DNA from: Aldehydirespirator sp965204415
GTDB lineage: Bacteria > Actinomycetota > Acidimicrobiia > Acidimicrobiales > Aldehydirespiratoraceae
Length of the DNA: 64,000 nucleotides
Reading direction: 5' to 3'
Assembly (NCBI GenBank): GCA_965204415.1
Contig: CBDBEL010000001.1
Coordinates: forward strand, 744,001-808,000
Of this stretch, positions 33,818-43,467 are shown piece by piece. Positions within the stretch are counted from its first letter, which is position 1. Each line of letters opens with the position of its first letter. The translations under genes and the position numbers were made by a program. Below the pieces are notes generated by a model that saw only the letters and a list, made by a program, of their open reading frames with translations, made no database searches and was not told the DNA's origin.

Positions 33818-35614
33818 ATGACCGTGTTGCGGGTGGTGCGGTGGGGCAGCGCAGCCGAGATGGAGCACGAGAGGGCGGTGCGGCAGGAGCCCCGCCGCGA
33901 CATCGTGGCCGAGCGTGCCGTCGACGAGGACCAGTTCGAGGCGGCCGACGGACCGTTCCGGCACTACGAGCGCCGGCTGTCACTGGAGCAGACCGAGCCC
34001 GGCGAGACGAGCACCGGCGGGGCAAGCGCCGGCCAGACGGAGCCCGGCGACGCAGGCACCGGCGACGCAGGCATCGGCGACGCGTGGCGGCTGACCGAGA
34101 CCACCTCGTACCGTCTCGCCGTTCCGGTGTGGGCCTGGCTGTTCCACTTCCCGGTACGGAGCGCGCTGCGGAAGCGCCGGGACGCCTACGGCTACTGGTG
34201 GGCGCCCCCGGACCGGCTGAGCGCCCGGGCCGCCACCGTGCTCGGTCTGCTGTGCACGATCCAGGTCGTGGACGGCTATCTGGGAACCGTCCTCACCGCC
34301 ACCCTCACGTTCGCGGCCGATGAGTTCGGCCGGGGCAACACCGCCCAAGGCGTCCTGATGGGCGTTGTCCGGGCCGGGGTGCTGATCGCGCTGGTCACCG
34401 CAGCCCTCGCCGACCGGCACGGGCGAAAGCGCCTCCTGCTGGCGACCGGGTTGGGCAGCTGCCTGATCACCGCGATGGGCGCGCTGGCGCCCGGCCTGTG
34501 GTTCCTGGGCGGCACTCAGCTCGTCGCTCGGGGACTCTCGACCGCCCTCGGCATCCTGATCGTGATCCTGGCCGCCGAGGAGATGCCGGCCCGGTCCCGC
34601 GCCTGGGCCATGTCGGTGCTGGTGCTGTGCGCCGCGCTGGGCTCGGGCATGGCCTTCGGGGTGCTGCCGCTGGCCGATCTGCATGCTGCGGCCTGGCGGT
34701 TGGTGTACGTGGTGCCGCTGGCCGGCGTGGCCGTCGTCGTCTGGGTGGGGCGCCGGCTGCCGGAGAGCCGGCGCTACGAGACGGCCGCAACCGGACGGGT
34801 CTCTCGCGAAGGCGGCGTGATCGACCGCCAGGCCGATCCGGAGGTGGCGGCCCGCCGGCGCAGGAGGCTGACGCTGCTGGCCGCCTCCGCGTTCCTGATC
34901 GCGATGTTCGCGGCCCCGGCCTCCGGGCTGCGCAACGACTTCCTCAAGGACGAGCGGGAGTTCTCGGCGACGGCCATAACGCTGTTCACCTACTTCACCA
35001 ACACTCCCATCGGCATCGGGGTCTTCGTGGGCGGCTACCTGGCCGACCGCCGGGGCCGCCGACCGATCGGCGCGGCCGGGCTGGCGCTGGGAGCGCTGTT
35101 CATCGCATGGGCCTTCTTCACCGACGGCGCCACCCTCTGGCTCCTGACCCTGGCCGGCGGTGTGGTCGGCGCGATCGCCGTTCCCGCGCTGGCCGTCTAC
35201 GGACCCGAGCTGTTCGGCACCCACCGGCGAGGGCGTTCCAACGGCGTGATCGTGATGGTGGGAGTGGCCGGAAGCGCCCTGGGGCTGATCACGGCCGGAT
35301 GGCTGTCGGACGCGCTCGACGGGCGGCTCGGACCAGCACTTGCCCTGCTGGCCGTCGGCCCCCTGATCGTGGCCGCGCTCGTCATCCTGAAGTATCCCGA
35401 GACCGCGGGCCAGGAACTGGAAGACATCAACCCCGAGGACATCGCTCCCGAAGACTCAAACCCCGAGGACACCACTCCCGAAGACACCGCTCCCGAGGAC
35501 GCCAGCGCCCACGTCCGTGGCGGCGAGTCGCCCCCCGAAGACATCAACCCCGAGGACATCGCTCCCGAAGACTCAAGCCCCGAGGACATGTGCCCCGACG
35601 ACGGCGGGCGCTAG
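33818..35614 (+). CDS. MFS transporter with repeat-rich C terminus
   Basis: A 598-residue permease. A soluble N-terminal stretch of about 130 residues contains Gly-Thr-Asp-Ala repeats (EPGDAGTGDAGIGD). Twelve membrane helices follow; the MFS loop motifs are ADRHGRKRLLLA (about 206-217) and ADRRGRRPIGAAG (about 410-422). The C-terminal 70 residues are a degenerate five-residue repeat of type xPED(I/T/S). Overall pattern resembles sugar/metabolite:proton symporters, but no substrate can be assigned. It ends 1 base from the convergent wecA-like gene. Confidence 0.85.
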   Translation: MTVLRVVRWGSAAEMEHERAVRQEPRRDIVAERAVDEDQFEAADGPFRHYERRLSLEQTEPGETSTGGASAGQTEPGDAGTGDAGIGDAWRLTETTSYRLAVPVWAWLFHFPVRSALRKRRDAYGYWWAPPDRLSARAATVLGLLCTIQVVDGYLGTVLTATLTFAADEFGRGNTAQGVLMGVVRAGVLIALVTAALADRHGRKRLLLATGLGSCLITAMGALAPGLWFLGGTQLVARGLSTALGILIVILAAEEMPARSRAWAMSVLVLCAALGSGMAFGVLPLADLHAAAWRLVYVVPLAGVAVVVWVGRRLPESRRYETAATGRVSREGGVIDRQADPEVAARRRRRLTLLAASAFLIAMFAAPASGLRNDFLKDEREFSATAITLFTYFTNTPIGIGVFVGGYLADRRGRRPIGAAGLALGALFIAWAFFTDGATLWLLTLAGGVVGAIAVPALAVYGPELFGTHRRGRSNGVIVMVGVAGSALGLITAGWLSDALDGRLGPALALLAVGPLIVAALVILKYPETAGQELEDINPEDIAPEDSNPEDTTPEDTAPEDASAHVRGGESPPEDINPEDIAPEDSSPEDMCPDDGGR

Positions 35615-35615
35615 C

Positions 35616-36758
35616 TCAGAGCTCTCGGAGACGGTCCAGTTCTTCGGCGTCCACCTCGACGGTGTCGTATCCGAACCGGGGATGGAAGATGGTGAACAGC
35701 ACCAGCGCCAGCGCGGCGATCCCGACCGGCACGATGGCGTCTCCACGGCCGGTGTAGGTCGGGACCAGCACGAAAGCCGACAGCAGTGCGGTCCATAGCC
35801 ACAGGACGATCACGGCTCGGCGGTGCCCGTGGCCGAGGCGCATGAGGCGGTGGTGCAGGTGATCGCGGTCGGCCACCGCGAAGCCTTGCCGACCCACGGT
35901 GCGACGCACGATGGCGAACAAGGTGTCGACTACCGGCACACCCAGAATGACCAGGGGAATGACCAGCGGCGCGTAGAAGAAGAAGGCCTGACCGCTGAAC
36001 TCCACCGTTGAGCGGCCCCCGACGCTTATGGTCGCGGCCGCCATCAGCGCGCCCAGCAGGAGCGCCCCGCCGTCGCCCATGAAGACGCGGGCCGGGTACA
36101 GGTTGTGGGGCAGGAACCCGACGCAGACCCCAAGCGCGACCGCGGCCCAGAGCGCGCCCGGGTTGGCCTCGTCGATCACGCCCTGGTCCGCGAGACGCAG
36201 GGCGTAGAGCAGGAAGGCACCTGAGGCGATGGCCATGATCCCCGCGGCGAGGCCGTCGAGGCCGTCGATGAGGTTCACGGCGTTGGCCATACCCAGCACC
36301 CACAGAATGGTGATCAGCGCCGACCACTCGTCCGAGAGGAACACCAGATCCCAGAACGGCACCCGGAAGACGGCGATCGACACTCCCGACAGGTGGAGCA
36401 CGACGCCTGCCGCGGCCACCCCCGCAGCCTTGGCGGGAGGCGACAGTTCCCGAACGTCGTCGTAGAAGCCGATCGCCAGGACGATCGCCGCGGCCGCGAC
36501 CCCGGCCAGGATCTCGCCGGGCGCATCGAAGATCCCCGAGAGGCCGCCAACTGCTGGCGCGGCCGCCACCGCGGCCACGACCCCGGCGAGCATGGCGAGA
36601 CCGCCGGAGGTGGGGGTGGGTGTCTCGTGGATGTGGTGGGCGTCGGGCTCCCGGCTGGCGCCCATGCGGACCGCCGCTCTGGTCGTGAGGGGAACCAGCA
36701 CGAACGTCATGACCGCGGCAACCGCGGCGACGATGGCGAAGGACAGGGTCGGCGGCAC
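35616..36758 (-). CDS. undecaprenyl-phosphate sugar-1-phosphate transferase (WecA/MraY family)
   Basis: A membrane enzyme of 380 residues that moves a sugar-1-phosphate from UDP to a polyprenyl phosphate, the first step of a cell-wall polysaccharide (arabinogalactan linker-like or teichoic polymer). About eleven hydrophobic helices. Motifs: HIHETPTPTSGGLA, GFYDDVRELSP, NAVNLIDGLDGLAAG (Mg-binding Asp), FMGDGGALLLG, and HLHHRLMRLG, the His-rich WecA-type loop that separates it from MraY. In actinobacteria wecA lies near prfA, prmC and glyA, as here. Confidence 0.9.
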   Translation of the reverse strand: MPPTLSFAIVAAVAAVMTFVLVPLTTRAAVRMGASREPDAHHIHETPTPTSGGLAMLAGVVAAVAAAPAVGGLSGIFDAPGEILAGVAAAAIVLAIGFYDDVRELSPPAKAAGVAAAGVVLHLSGVSIAVFRVPFWDLVFLSDEWSALITILWVLGMANAVNLIDGLDGLAAGIMAIASGAFLLYALRLADQGVIDEANPGALWAAVALGVCVGFLPHNLYPARVFMGDGGALLLGALMAAATISVGGRSTVEFSGQAFFFYAPLVIPLVILGVPVVDTLFAIVRRTVGRQGFAVADRDHLHHRLMRLGHGHRRAVIVLWLWTALLSAFVLVPTYTGRGDAIVPVGIAALALVLFTIFHPRFGYDTVEVDAEELDRLREL

Positions 36759-36810
36759 TAGAGACCCCTAGTCGGTGGCCCGCTCGTCCGGCACTCGAGC
36801 CATCTGTCTT

Positions 36811-36829
36811 TCGGCCTCTGGAGGGCCGA
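36811..36829 (-). terminator. hairpin directly after glyA
   Basis: TCGGCC-CTCCAGA-GGCCGA on the minus strand forms a perfect 6-base stem starting at the base after the glyA stop. No U run follows. It may be a GC-rich actinobacterial-type terminator or mRNA 3' end. Confidence 0.5.
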
Positions 36830-38086
36830 CTAGTCCTCGGTGTCCAACCCCGGGTAGGGCGGATTGGCTCCGCACAGCGCCTCGGCGTCGGCTCGCACCG
36901 CAGCCACCGCGGCGTCGTCGGTGCGGTTGCGCAACGCCCTGGAGATGAGGTCGGCGATGGTGGCCATGTCGCCGGTGTCCATCCCCTGGGTGGTCACCGC
37001 GGGCGTGCCGATGCGCACTCCGGAGGTGACGAAGGGCGACCGGGGGTCGTCGGGCACCGTGTTCTTGTTGAGGCTGATCCCCGCCGAGTCCAGGGTGGCC
37101 TGGGCCTCCTTGCCGGTGAGGTCCGGGTCGAACGTTCGCAGGTCCACCAGCATCAGATGGTTGTCGGTGCCGCCGGAGACGAGCCGGAAGCCGTGCCCGG
37201 CCAGCGCGGCGGCGAGCGCCTGGGAGTTCTCCACGATGCGGGCCGCATAGTCGGCGAACTCCGGGGTGGACGCCTCCGCGAAGGCCACCGCCTTGGCCGC
37301 CACCGCGTGGTCGAGCGGGCCGCCCTGGATGCCGGGGAACATGGCCTTGTCGACCGCCTTGGCGTAATCGGAGCGGCAGATGATGGCACCGCCGCGGGGG
37401 CCCCGCAGGGTCTTGTGGGTGGTGAACGTCACGATGTCGGCGAACTGGGTCGGGTTGGGGTGCACGCCGCCGGCGATCAGCCCGGCGATGTGGGCCGCGT
37501 CGAACATCAGCAGCGCCCCCGACTCGTCGGCTATCTCCCGCAGAGGCTCGGGTTGGATGAGGCGGGGGTAGGCGGTGGCGCCGGCCACGATCAGCTTGGG
37601 CCGCTCGGCCAGGGCGAGGTCGCGCAGCTGGTCCATGTCGATGCGCTCGTCGCTGGCGGTCACGCCGTAGGACACGAACCGGTACTGCAGGCCCGAGAAG
37701 TTGACCGGCGACCCGTGGGTGAGGTGCCCGCCGTGGTCGAGGCTCATGCCCAGCACGGTGTCGCCCGGCTCGATCACGGCCTGGTAGGCACCCATGTTGG
37801 CGATGGCGCCGGCGTGGGGCTGCACGTTGGCGTGGTCAGCCCCGAACAGCTCGCAGGCTCGGCGCCGGGCGAGGTCCTCGACCTCGTCGACCACCATGTT
37901 GCCGCCGTAGTAGCGCCGGCCGGGATAGCCCTCGCTGTACTTGTTGGTGAACACCGAGCCGGTGGCGGCCATCACCGCCGGGCTGGCGAAGTTCTCCGAG
38001 GCGATGAGCTGGATGGTGGTGTTCTGGCGGCGGATCTCCTGACTGATCAGGTCGAACACGGCCTCGTCGGCGGTGGGCCAGGGCAT
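36830..38086 (-). CDS. glyA: serine hydroxymethyltransferase
   Basis: Converts serine and tetrahydrofolate to glycine and methylene-tetrahydrofolate. Counted from ATG 38086 it has 418 residues, the normal size; the frame stays open upstream to 38305 but that part is not similar to the family. Motifs: NTTIQLIASENFASPAV, NKYSEGYPGRRYYGG, DAAHIAGLIAGG, and PLP-binding Lys225 in TFTTHKTLRGPRGG. Part of the conserved block with rpiB, tsaC, prmC and prfA. Confidence 0.97.
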   Translation of the reverse strand: MPWPTADEAVFDLISQEIRRQNTTIQLIASENFASPAVMAATGSVFTNKYSEGYPGRRYYGGNMVVDEVEDLARRRACELFGADHANVQPHAGAIANMGAYQAVIEPGDTVLGMSLDHGGHLTHGSPVNFSGLQYRFVSYGVTASDERIDMDQLRDLALAERPKLIVAGATAYPRLIQPEPLREIADESGALLMFDAAHIAGLIAGGVHPNPTQFADIVTFTTHKTLRGPRGGAIICRSDYAKAVDKAMFPGIQGGPLDHAVAAKAVAFAEASTPEFADYAARIVENSQALAAALAGHGFRLVSGGTDNHLMLVDLRTFDPDLTGKEAQATLDSAGISLNKNTVPDDPRSPFVTSGVRIGTPAVTTQGMDTGDMATIADLISRALRNRTDDAAVAAVRADAEALCGANPPYPGLDTED

Positions 38087-38180
38087 TGGGTTCCTCGATT
38101 CTCCTCGCCGTGCGCCGCGGTGCGGACGCCTCATCGAACAGTACCGACGGACGGGCCATGAACGGTGCCGCGTCGTGCGA

Positions 38181-38633
38181 TCAGTCCGCCTCGGCGAGCG
38201 CGTCGAGCTTGGCGACCCGCGCTTCGTGGCGGCCGCCGTCGAAGGAGGCGTCCAGCCAGGCGTAGAGCGCCTCCAGGGCGACCTCCGCACCGGTGAGCCG
38301 CTCACCGATGCACAGCACGTTGGCGTCGTTGTGGGCCCGGGCCAGCCGGGCCGAGGTCACGTCGTAGGCCACCGCGGCCCGCACGCCAGCGACCTTGTTG
38401 GCCGCCATGGCGATCCCGTTGCCGCTGCCGCACACGCACAGCCCCAGGTCGGCGTCGCCGCCGGCCACCGTCCGGCCCACCGCCGCACCGAAGTCGGGAT
38501 AGTCCACCCGGTCGGTGGAGTGCGTGCCGCAGTCGGTCACCTCATGCCCGGCGGCCCGGAGATGCTCGGCCAATGCCTGCTTCAGTTCGTAGCCGGCATG
38601 GTCGGCCCCCACCGCAATCCGCACGACCACCAT
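38181..38633 (-). CDS. rpiB: ribose-5-phosphate isomerase B
   Basis: Interconverts ribose-5-phosphate and ribulose-5-phosphate in the pentose phosphate pathway. 150 residues from ATG 38633. His12 and Tyr15 in ADHAGYELK, DYPDFGAAVGR, the catalytic cysteine region GLCVCGSGNGIAMAANK (Cys68 closest to the family position), and RAHNDANVLCIGERLTG. Lies 94 bases upstream of glyA on the same strand. Confidence 0.95.
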   Translation of the reverse strand: MVVVRIAVGADHAGYELKQALAEHLRAAGHEVTDCGTHSTDRVDYPDFGAAVGRTVAGGDADLGLCVCGSGNGIAMAANKVAGVRAAVAYDVTSARLARAHNDANVLCIGERLTGAEVALEALYAWLDASFDGGRHEARVAKLDALAEAD

Positions 38634-38671
38634 CCTAGGACTGCAGCTGCATGGAATGCTGGTCACTATCA

Positions 38672-38689
38672 GAAATACTAGGATATTTC
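38672..38689. promoter_or_regulatory. inverted repeat in the hicAB promoter region
   Basis: GAAATA-CTAGGA-TATTTC is a perfect 6-base inverted repeat in an AT-rich island (38665-38715), followed by TATATT, a possible -10 element, at about 38693. GAGGAGG before the hicA ATG is a strong ribosome binding site. HicB-type antitoxins bind such palindromes. Confidence 0.5.
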
Positions 38690-38746
38690 ATTATATTTTA
38701 TGGCTGTATCTTGATACCCTCGCCTTTCTTGAGGAGGGCTGTTATC

Positions 38747-38968
38747 ATGCCAAACAGAAGAAGATTGGAGCAGCAGATCCGCCGACTAGCCAAGAGCTTC
38801 GGGCACACAGCCCGACCGGTGCGTCAGGGCGCACACGAGGTCTGGGAATGCGCGGGGTTCAAGTTCCCAATCCCACGCCACACAGAGATCAACAAGCGGA
38901 CAGCCGGCTCGATCATCGCAAAGCTCAGGGAGCATCTTGAGAGAATCGCTAGAGAGGAGGCTCGGTGA
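38747..38968 (+). CDS. hicA: HicA-family mRNA interferase toxin
   Basis: A 73-residue dsRNA-binding-like fold: the catalytic-His motif is in VRQGAHEVWECAGFKFPIPRHTEINKRTAGSIIAKLREHL. HicA cleaves mRNA and tmRNA. The frame stays open from 38651, but the family starts at ATG 38747 after GAGGAGG. It is inserted between rpiB and tsaC on the opposite strand; the AT-rich leader suggests acquisition. Confidence 0.8.
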   Translation: MPNRRRLEQQIRRLAKSFGHTARPVRQGAHEVWECAGFKFPIPRHTEINKRTAGSIIAKLREHLERIAREEAR

Positions 38969-39216
38969 CCAGGACCTTTGATGCCGTCGCCACCAGATCG
39001 GGCGACTGGTGGGCCATTGAGATCACATCGGGCTTGCCCAAGAACACGTTGGGAGTCAGCCAGGCACGCTCCCTCGATGAGGTCGAGGATGTGGCCAGGA
39101 GTGTTGTCGCCGACCTCTTGGAGATCGAGCCGAGTGAAATCGACATCCACCTCAGCCTCGCACATCCCCAGGTACAGGACGGCAGTATCCCCCAACCCCG
39201 CTCAGCCGCCTCCTAA
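38965..39216 (+). CDS. hicB: HicB-family antitoxin
   Basis: An 83-residue partner of the toxin: FDAVATRSGDWWAIEITSGLPKNTLGVSQARSLDEVEDVARSVVADLLEI follows the HicB partial RNase H fold. No clear DNA-binding helix at the C terminus (short form), so regulation may need another site. GTG start overlaps hicA by 4 bases; its 3' end overlaps the convergent tsaC end by 15 bases. Confidence 0.75.
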   Translation: MTRTFDAVATRSGDWWAIEITSGLPKNTLGVSQARSLDEVEDVARSVVADLLEIEPSEIDIHLSLAHPQVQDGSIPQPRSAAS

Positions 39217-39846
39217 CGCGTCCGCGCTCGAAGCTGCTGTCAGGATCTCTTCGAGGCTGATCGGGCCCTCCCTCAGCACTGTCGGAGCGGCGCCGGTCAT
39301 GTCCACGACGGTGGACGAGGCACCCGGGCGGGGACCGCCGTCGACGATGAGGCCCAGCGTGGGAAACAGTCCGGCCAGGCCGTCGGCGGTCGCAGGAGTG
39401 GGGCCCCCGTGGAGGTTGGCGCTGGTCACGGCCAGAGGACCGGGGGCGGCGATGGCCCGCATGATGGCGTCGTCGGGGAGGCGAACGCCGATGGTCGCGC
39501 CGGTGCCGAGATGCTCAGGCGCTTCCGGCCGGCGGGGCGCGACGATGGTGAGCGGGCCGGGCCAGAAGCGCTCCGCCAGCCGCCGTGCGCTCAGTGTGAG
39601 CTCCACCAGCGTCGCGGCTGCATCAAGATCGGCCACCAGCACCGCGATGCTGCGCTCGGCTGGACGCTCCTTGAGCTCGAAGAGTTGCTTGATCGCTTCG
39701 GCGTGGGCCGCATCGACCGCTAGCCCGTACACGGTGTCGGTGGGCACGCCCACAACCTCGCCCCGCCGCAGCGCCTCGGTGGCGGCGGCGATGGCGTGAG
39801 ACCGCGCCGCAGCCGAGCCGGTGCGCATCACTCGTTCAGGGCTCAT
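39202..39846 (-). CDS. L-threonylcarbamoyladenylate synthase (Sua5/YrdC family)
   Basis: Makes threonylcarbamoyl-AMP for the t6A modification at position 37 of ANN-decoding tRNAs. 214 residues from ATG 39846. Motifs: GEVVGVPTDTVYGLAVDA, KERPAERSIAVLV, FWPGPLTIV, IGVRLPDDAIMRAI, PLAVTSANLHGG and SSTVVDM. The ATG overlaps the prmC stop by 4 bases. The upstream open frame to 40053 lies inside prmC and is not used. Confidence 0.94.
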   Translation of the reverse strand: MSPERVMRTGSAAARSHAIAAATEALRRGEVVGVPTDTVYGLAVDAAHAEAIKQLFELKERPAERSIAVLVADLDAAATLVELTLSARRLAERFWPGPLTIVAPRRPEAPEHLGTGATIGVRLPDDAIMRAIAAPGPLAVTSANLHGGPTPATADGLAGLFPTLGLIVDGGPRPGASSTVVDMTGAAPTVLREGPISLEEILTAASSADALGGG

Positions 39847-40892
39847 GAGCGGTGCCCGATCACGACCCGGTCGAGCCCGGCCAGGTCCTGTTCGACCCGT
39901 AGGCCTGTGAAGCCGGCCTCCTCGGCCATGTGCGCCGTGGCGTGGGCCCGGTGCGAGGCCGCCTCCATGACCAGGGATCCGCCCGGTTTTAGCCACTGCG
40001 AGGCCCCGCCGATCACCTGCTCGACCGCTTCGTGGCCGGCCGGCCCGGACCACAGCGCCACCGGCGGCTCCCAGTCGGCCACCACGGGCGGCAACTCCTC
40101 ACTGGTGCCGATGTAGGGCGGGTTGGACACCACCACGTCCACCGACCCCCGCAGGGCGCCGGGCAGCGCCTCGTACCAGTCTCCCTCGTGCAGGCTCACC
40201 CGGATCGCGGCCCGGCCCACGCCCGCGAGGTTGGCCCGGGCAACCGCCAGGGCGTCGGACGACACGTCGGTGGCGAACACCCTGGCCTGCGGGCACTCGA
40301 CCGCCACCGACAGCGCTATGGCGCCCGACCCGGTGCCCAGGTCCACGACCACTATCTCGCGGCCGCGGCCGGCGCCGGCTGCGAGCCTGGCTGTCTCGTC
40401 CACAGCCCAGCCGGCCACTACCTCCGTCTCGGGCCTGGGGATCAGCACCCGGTGGTCGACCATCAAGTCGAGAGTCCGGAAACCCCACGAGCCCACCACA
40501 TACTGCAGCGGCTCGCCCTCGCAGCGCCGCGCCAGCATCGAACTGAACCGGGCCGCCGTCAGCGTCGTCGGCGGCCTGCCCAGCACGCTTTCGAACTCGG
40601 CGGGCGACGCTCCCGAAGCGGCCTCCACGATCCGGCGGGCGTCCACGTCCGGGGTGTCCACCGCAGTGCTGGCCGCTAGGCGGCAGCGGGCCTCGGCCAG
40701 CAGGTCCCCCCACGACACCGCCCCCGGCTCGCTGCCCGCCTCGCTCTGACTGGCCGCCCCCGGCTCGCTGCCCGCCTCGCTCTGACTGGCCGCCCCCGGC
40801 TCGCTGCCCGCCTCGCTCTGACTGGCCGCCCCCGGCTCGCTGCCCGCCTCGCTCTGACTGGCCGCCCCGATCGGGCGGCTGGCCTCGGGCAT
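39843..40892 (-). CDS. prmC: peptide chain release factor N5-glutamine methyltransferase
   Basis: Methylates the Gln of the GGQ motif in release factors such as PrfA, encoded next door. The catalytic NPPY is at 257-260 (VVSNPPYIGT); motif I is VVDLGTGSGAIALSVA. Length is 349 residues, about 60 more than usual, because the N terminus holds four copies of a 12-residue unit (SQSEAGSEPGAA) before the real start of the fold at VSWGDLLAEARCRL. Eleven bases follow the prfA stop, then this gene. Confidence 0.95.
   Translation of the reverse strand: MPEASRPIGAASQSEAGSEPGAASQSEAGSEPGAASQSEAGSEPGAASQSEAGSEPGAVSWGDLLAEARCRLAASTAVDTPDVDARRIVEAASGASPAEFESVLGRPPTTLTAARFSSMLARRCEGEPLQYVVGSWGFRTLDLMVDHRVLIPRPETEVVAGWAVDETARLAAGAGRGREIVVVDLGTGSGAIALSVAVECPQARVFATDVSSDALAVARANLAGVGRAAIRVSLHEGDWYEALPGALRGSVDVVVSNPPYIGTSEELPPVVADWEPPVALWSGPAGHEAVEQVIGGASQWLKPGGSLVMEAASHRAHATAHMAEEAGFTGLRVEQDLAGLDRVVIGHRS
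40737..40870. repeat. four 36-bp direct repeats in prmC
   Basis: Near-identical 36-base units beginning GACTGGCCGCCCCCGGCTCG encode SQSEAGSEPGAA four times. Identity between units is almost complete, so the expansion is recent. The repeats lie at the 5' end of the gene and keep the frame. Confidence 0.9.
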
Positions 40893-40903
40893 CGGGCTCG
40901 GCC

Positions 40904-41971
<1,068 letters not shown>

Positions 41972-41998
41972 GGCTTCGAGGCTACCGGCCCGGCCCGA

Positions 41999-42032
41999 GC
42001 GCTCTGGACGGCCCGGCTACGGCTCAGAGCGC
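41999..42032. terminator. inverted repeat between the hydrolase and prfA
   Basis: GCGCTCTG and CAGAGCGC pair perfectly over 8 bases around an 18-base loop that itself is GC-rich. It overlaps the stop codon of the hydrolase gene (minus strand) and lies before prfA. It could attenuate read-through into prfA; no T run is present. Confidence 0.35.
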
Positions 42033-42620
42033 GTCCAGGAATGCGCCCACCGCGGCCACGATCTCGGTGTCGGCCGACGGCTTGGGGTCGTGGCGCTGGC
42101 CCGCCAGCCAGTGGACGGTCACGTCGCCGGCGATGGCGCCGAGGTGGGCCGCGAACTCCTCGGGGGTGCCGAACGGATCACGGTCGCCGCCCACGAACAG
42201 CACGGGCACGTCGATCCCGGCGAAGTGGTCCACCCGCAGCCGGTCGGGCTTGTCCGGCGGGTGCAGCGGGTAGCTGAGCATGGCCAGGCCGGCGGCCGGG
42301 AGCCCCTCGGCCACCGCCATCGAGCACATCCGACCCCCCATCGACCGCCCGCCCAGCACCAGGTGGGCCGTGGTGGTGCCGAGGTCGGCCGCGAACGCCT
42401 CGGCCGCAACCCGGACCTCGGCGACCAGCTTCGGGGCCCGGTCCGGGAATCGCCTGCCCGCGCGCCGGTAATCGAACTCGATGCGGCGCACCGGCACGTC
42501 GAGCCCCTCCGCCAACGCGACCAGCGTGTGCTGGCCCGCACCAGCGCCCGCCCCATGGGTCAGCAGCAGGCCCGCCGCCGGCGATGCGTCTCGATCCGCC
42601 ATCAGCGAGTCGATCTTCAC
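42024..42620 (-). CDS. alpha/beta-hydrolase (KANL3/Tex30-like)
   Basis: A 198-residue soluble protein with the nucleophile elbow GGRSMGGRM (Ser near 94), THGAGAGAGQH forming the oxyanion region, Asp in FVGGDRDPFG and His in LAGQRHDPKP. This matches the small KANL3/Tex30-like alpha/beta-hydrolase group. Substrate unknown. It lies upstream of prfA on the same strand. Confidence 0.8.
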   Translation of the reverse strand: MKIDSLMADRDASPAAGLLLTHGAGAGAGQHTLVALAEGLDVPVRRIEFDYRRAGRRFPDRAPKLVAEVRVAAEAFAADLGTTTAHLVLGGRSMGGRMCSMAVAEGLPAAGLAMLSYPLHPPDKPDRLRVDHFAGIDVPVLFVGGDRDPFGTPEEFAAHLGAIAGDVTVHWLAGQRHDPKPSADTEIVAAVGAFLDAL

Positions 42621-42687
42621 AGCGGGCGACAGTACCGCGATGACGCCCAGCCATCAGTCCGACTTGCGGACCATGATCCTGTAGTCC

Positions 42688-42804
42688 ATGGCTGACTCAC
42701 GCATGCCCGCGCCGTCCAAGCTGCTGATCGTCACCGCCACCGGATACGGCTACGACCGCCCCGACGGGACCACGGTCCTCCCCATAACGTCCCTCGGCGT
42801 GTGA
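42688..42804 (+). pseudogene. 38-residue frame, possible 3' remnant of a DUF4143-type ATPase
   Basis: ATG 42688 opens MADSRMPAPSKLLIVTATGYGYDRPDGTTVLPITSLGV. The pattern VTATGYGYxRPDGxxVxPIxxLG resembles the last strand pair of DUF4143 AAA ATPases. The body of such a gene is absent upstream, where the divergent hydrolase begins. Low confidence; it may also be a chance frame. Confidence 0.3.
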
Positions 42805-43035
42805 CTCGGCGCGCGTGCCGCGGTGCTGACGCGCCGGAGCCCACCGACTCCGGGTGCGCGTCACACCGGCTTCCTACCGTGGCCCTCATGGCATCAGGAC
42901 TGGCGTCAGGACTGGCGACAGGACTGGCGACAGGACCCGACTTGCGATTGTGGATCAGGCCCACGCCGCGACCGCGGCCCAGACCAGTCCCGAGCTCACG
43001 TGCCTCGCCCGTCTCCGGCGGCACGCCGGCTGCGC

Positions 43036-43467
43036 TCACGGATGGGCGGGGCGGGGGTCCGGTGGGCTCGGTGGGCCGCGCTCGTCGGGGACCGGCCCGA
43101 GCCCGTCGCCGGGGACGCCGATCCCGAGGAATCCCTCGATGCGGGCGAGCCGCTGGCCGTTCTCGGACACCTCGTCCCGCAGCTTGCCGATCTCGTCCCG
43201 CAGCTCGGCTCGCAGGCTGGTCTCCACGCCGGCGATCTCGTCCCGCAGGCTCGCTTCCACGCCGGCGATCTCGTCCCGCAGCTCGGTTCGCAGGCTGTCG
43301 GTTGTCTGTTGCTGGTTCCAGATGATCGTGAGCACGCCCACGACCACGGCGACCAGTTGGGCGACGGGGATCATCCGGGGCAGCCGCCGCGACGCGGCAC
43401 TGGACCTGGACACCGCTTCTGCGCCCGCGGCGGTGCCGTCGACGCTGAGCGCATCCGATGCTGCCAT
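43036..43467 (-). CDS. membrane-anchored coiled-coil protein with DEIAGVE repeats
   Basis: 143 residues: a variable N terminus, one membrane helix (PVAQLVAVVVGVLTIIW, about 34-50), then a coiled coil with repeats of LRDEIAGVE(A/T)SLR (about 57-105) and a Pro-rich tail. Family unknown; it shares this plan with the protein at 45868-46386. An AT-rich promoter-like stretch lies at 43490-43530 upstream. Confidence 0.65.
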   Translation of the reverse strand: MAASDALSVDGTAAGAEAVSRSSAASRRLPRMIPVAQLVAVVVGVLTIIWNQQQTTDSLRTELRDEIAGVEASLRDEIAGVETSLRAELRDEIGKLRDEVSENGQRLARIEGFLGIGVPGDGLGPVPDERGPPSPPDPRPAHP

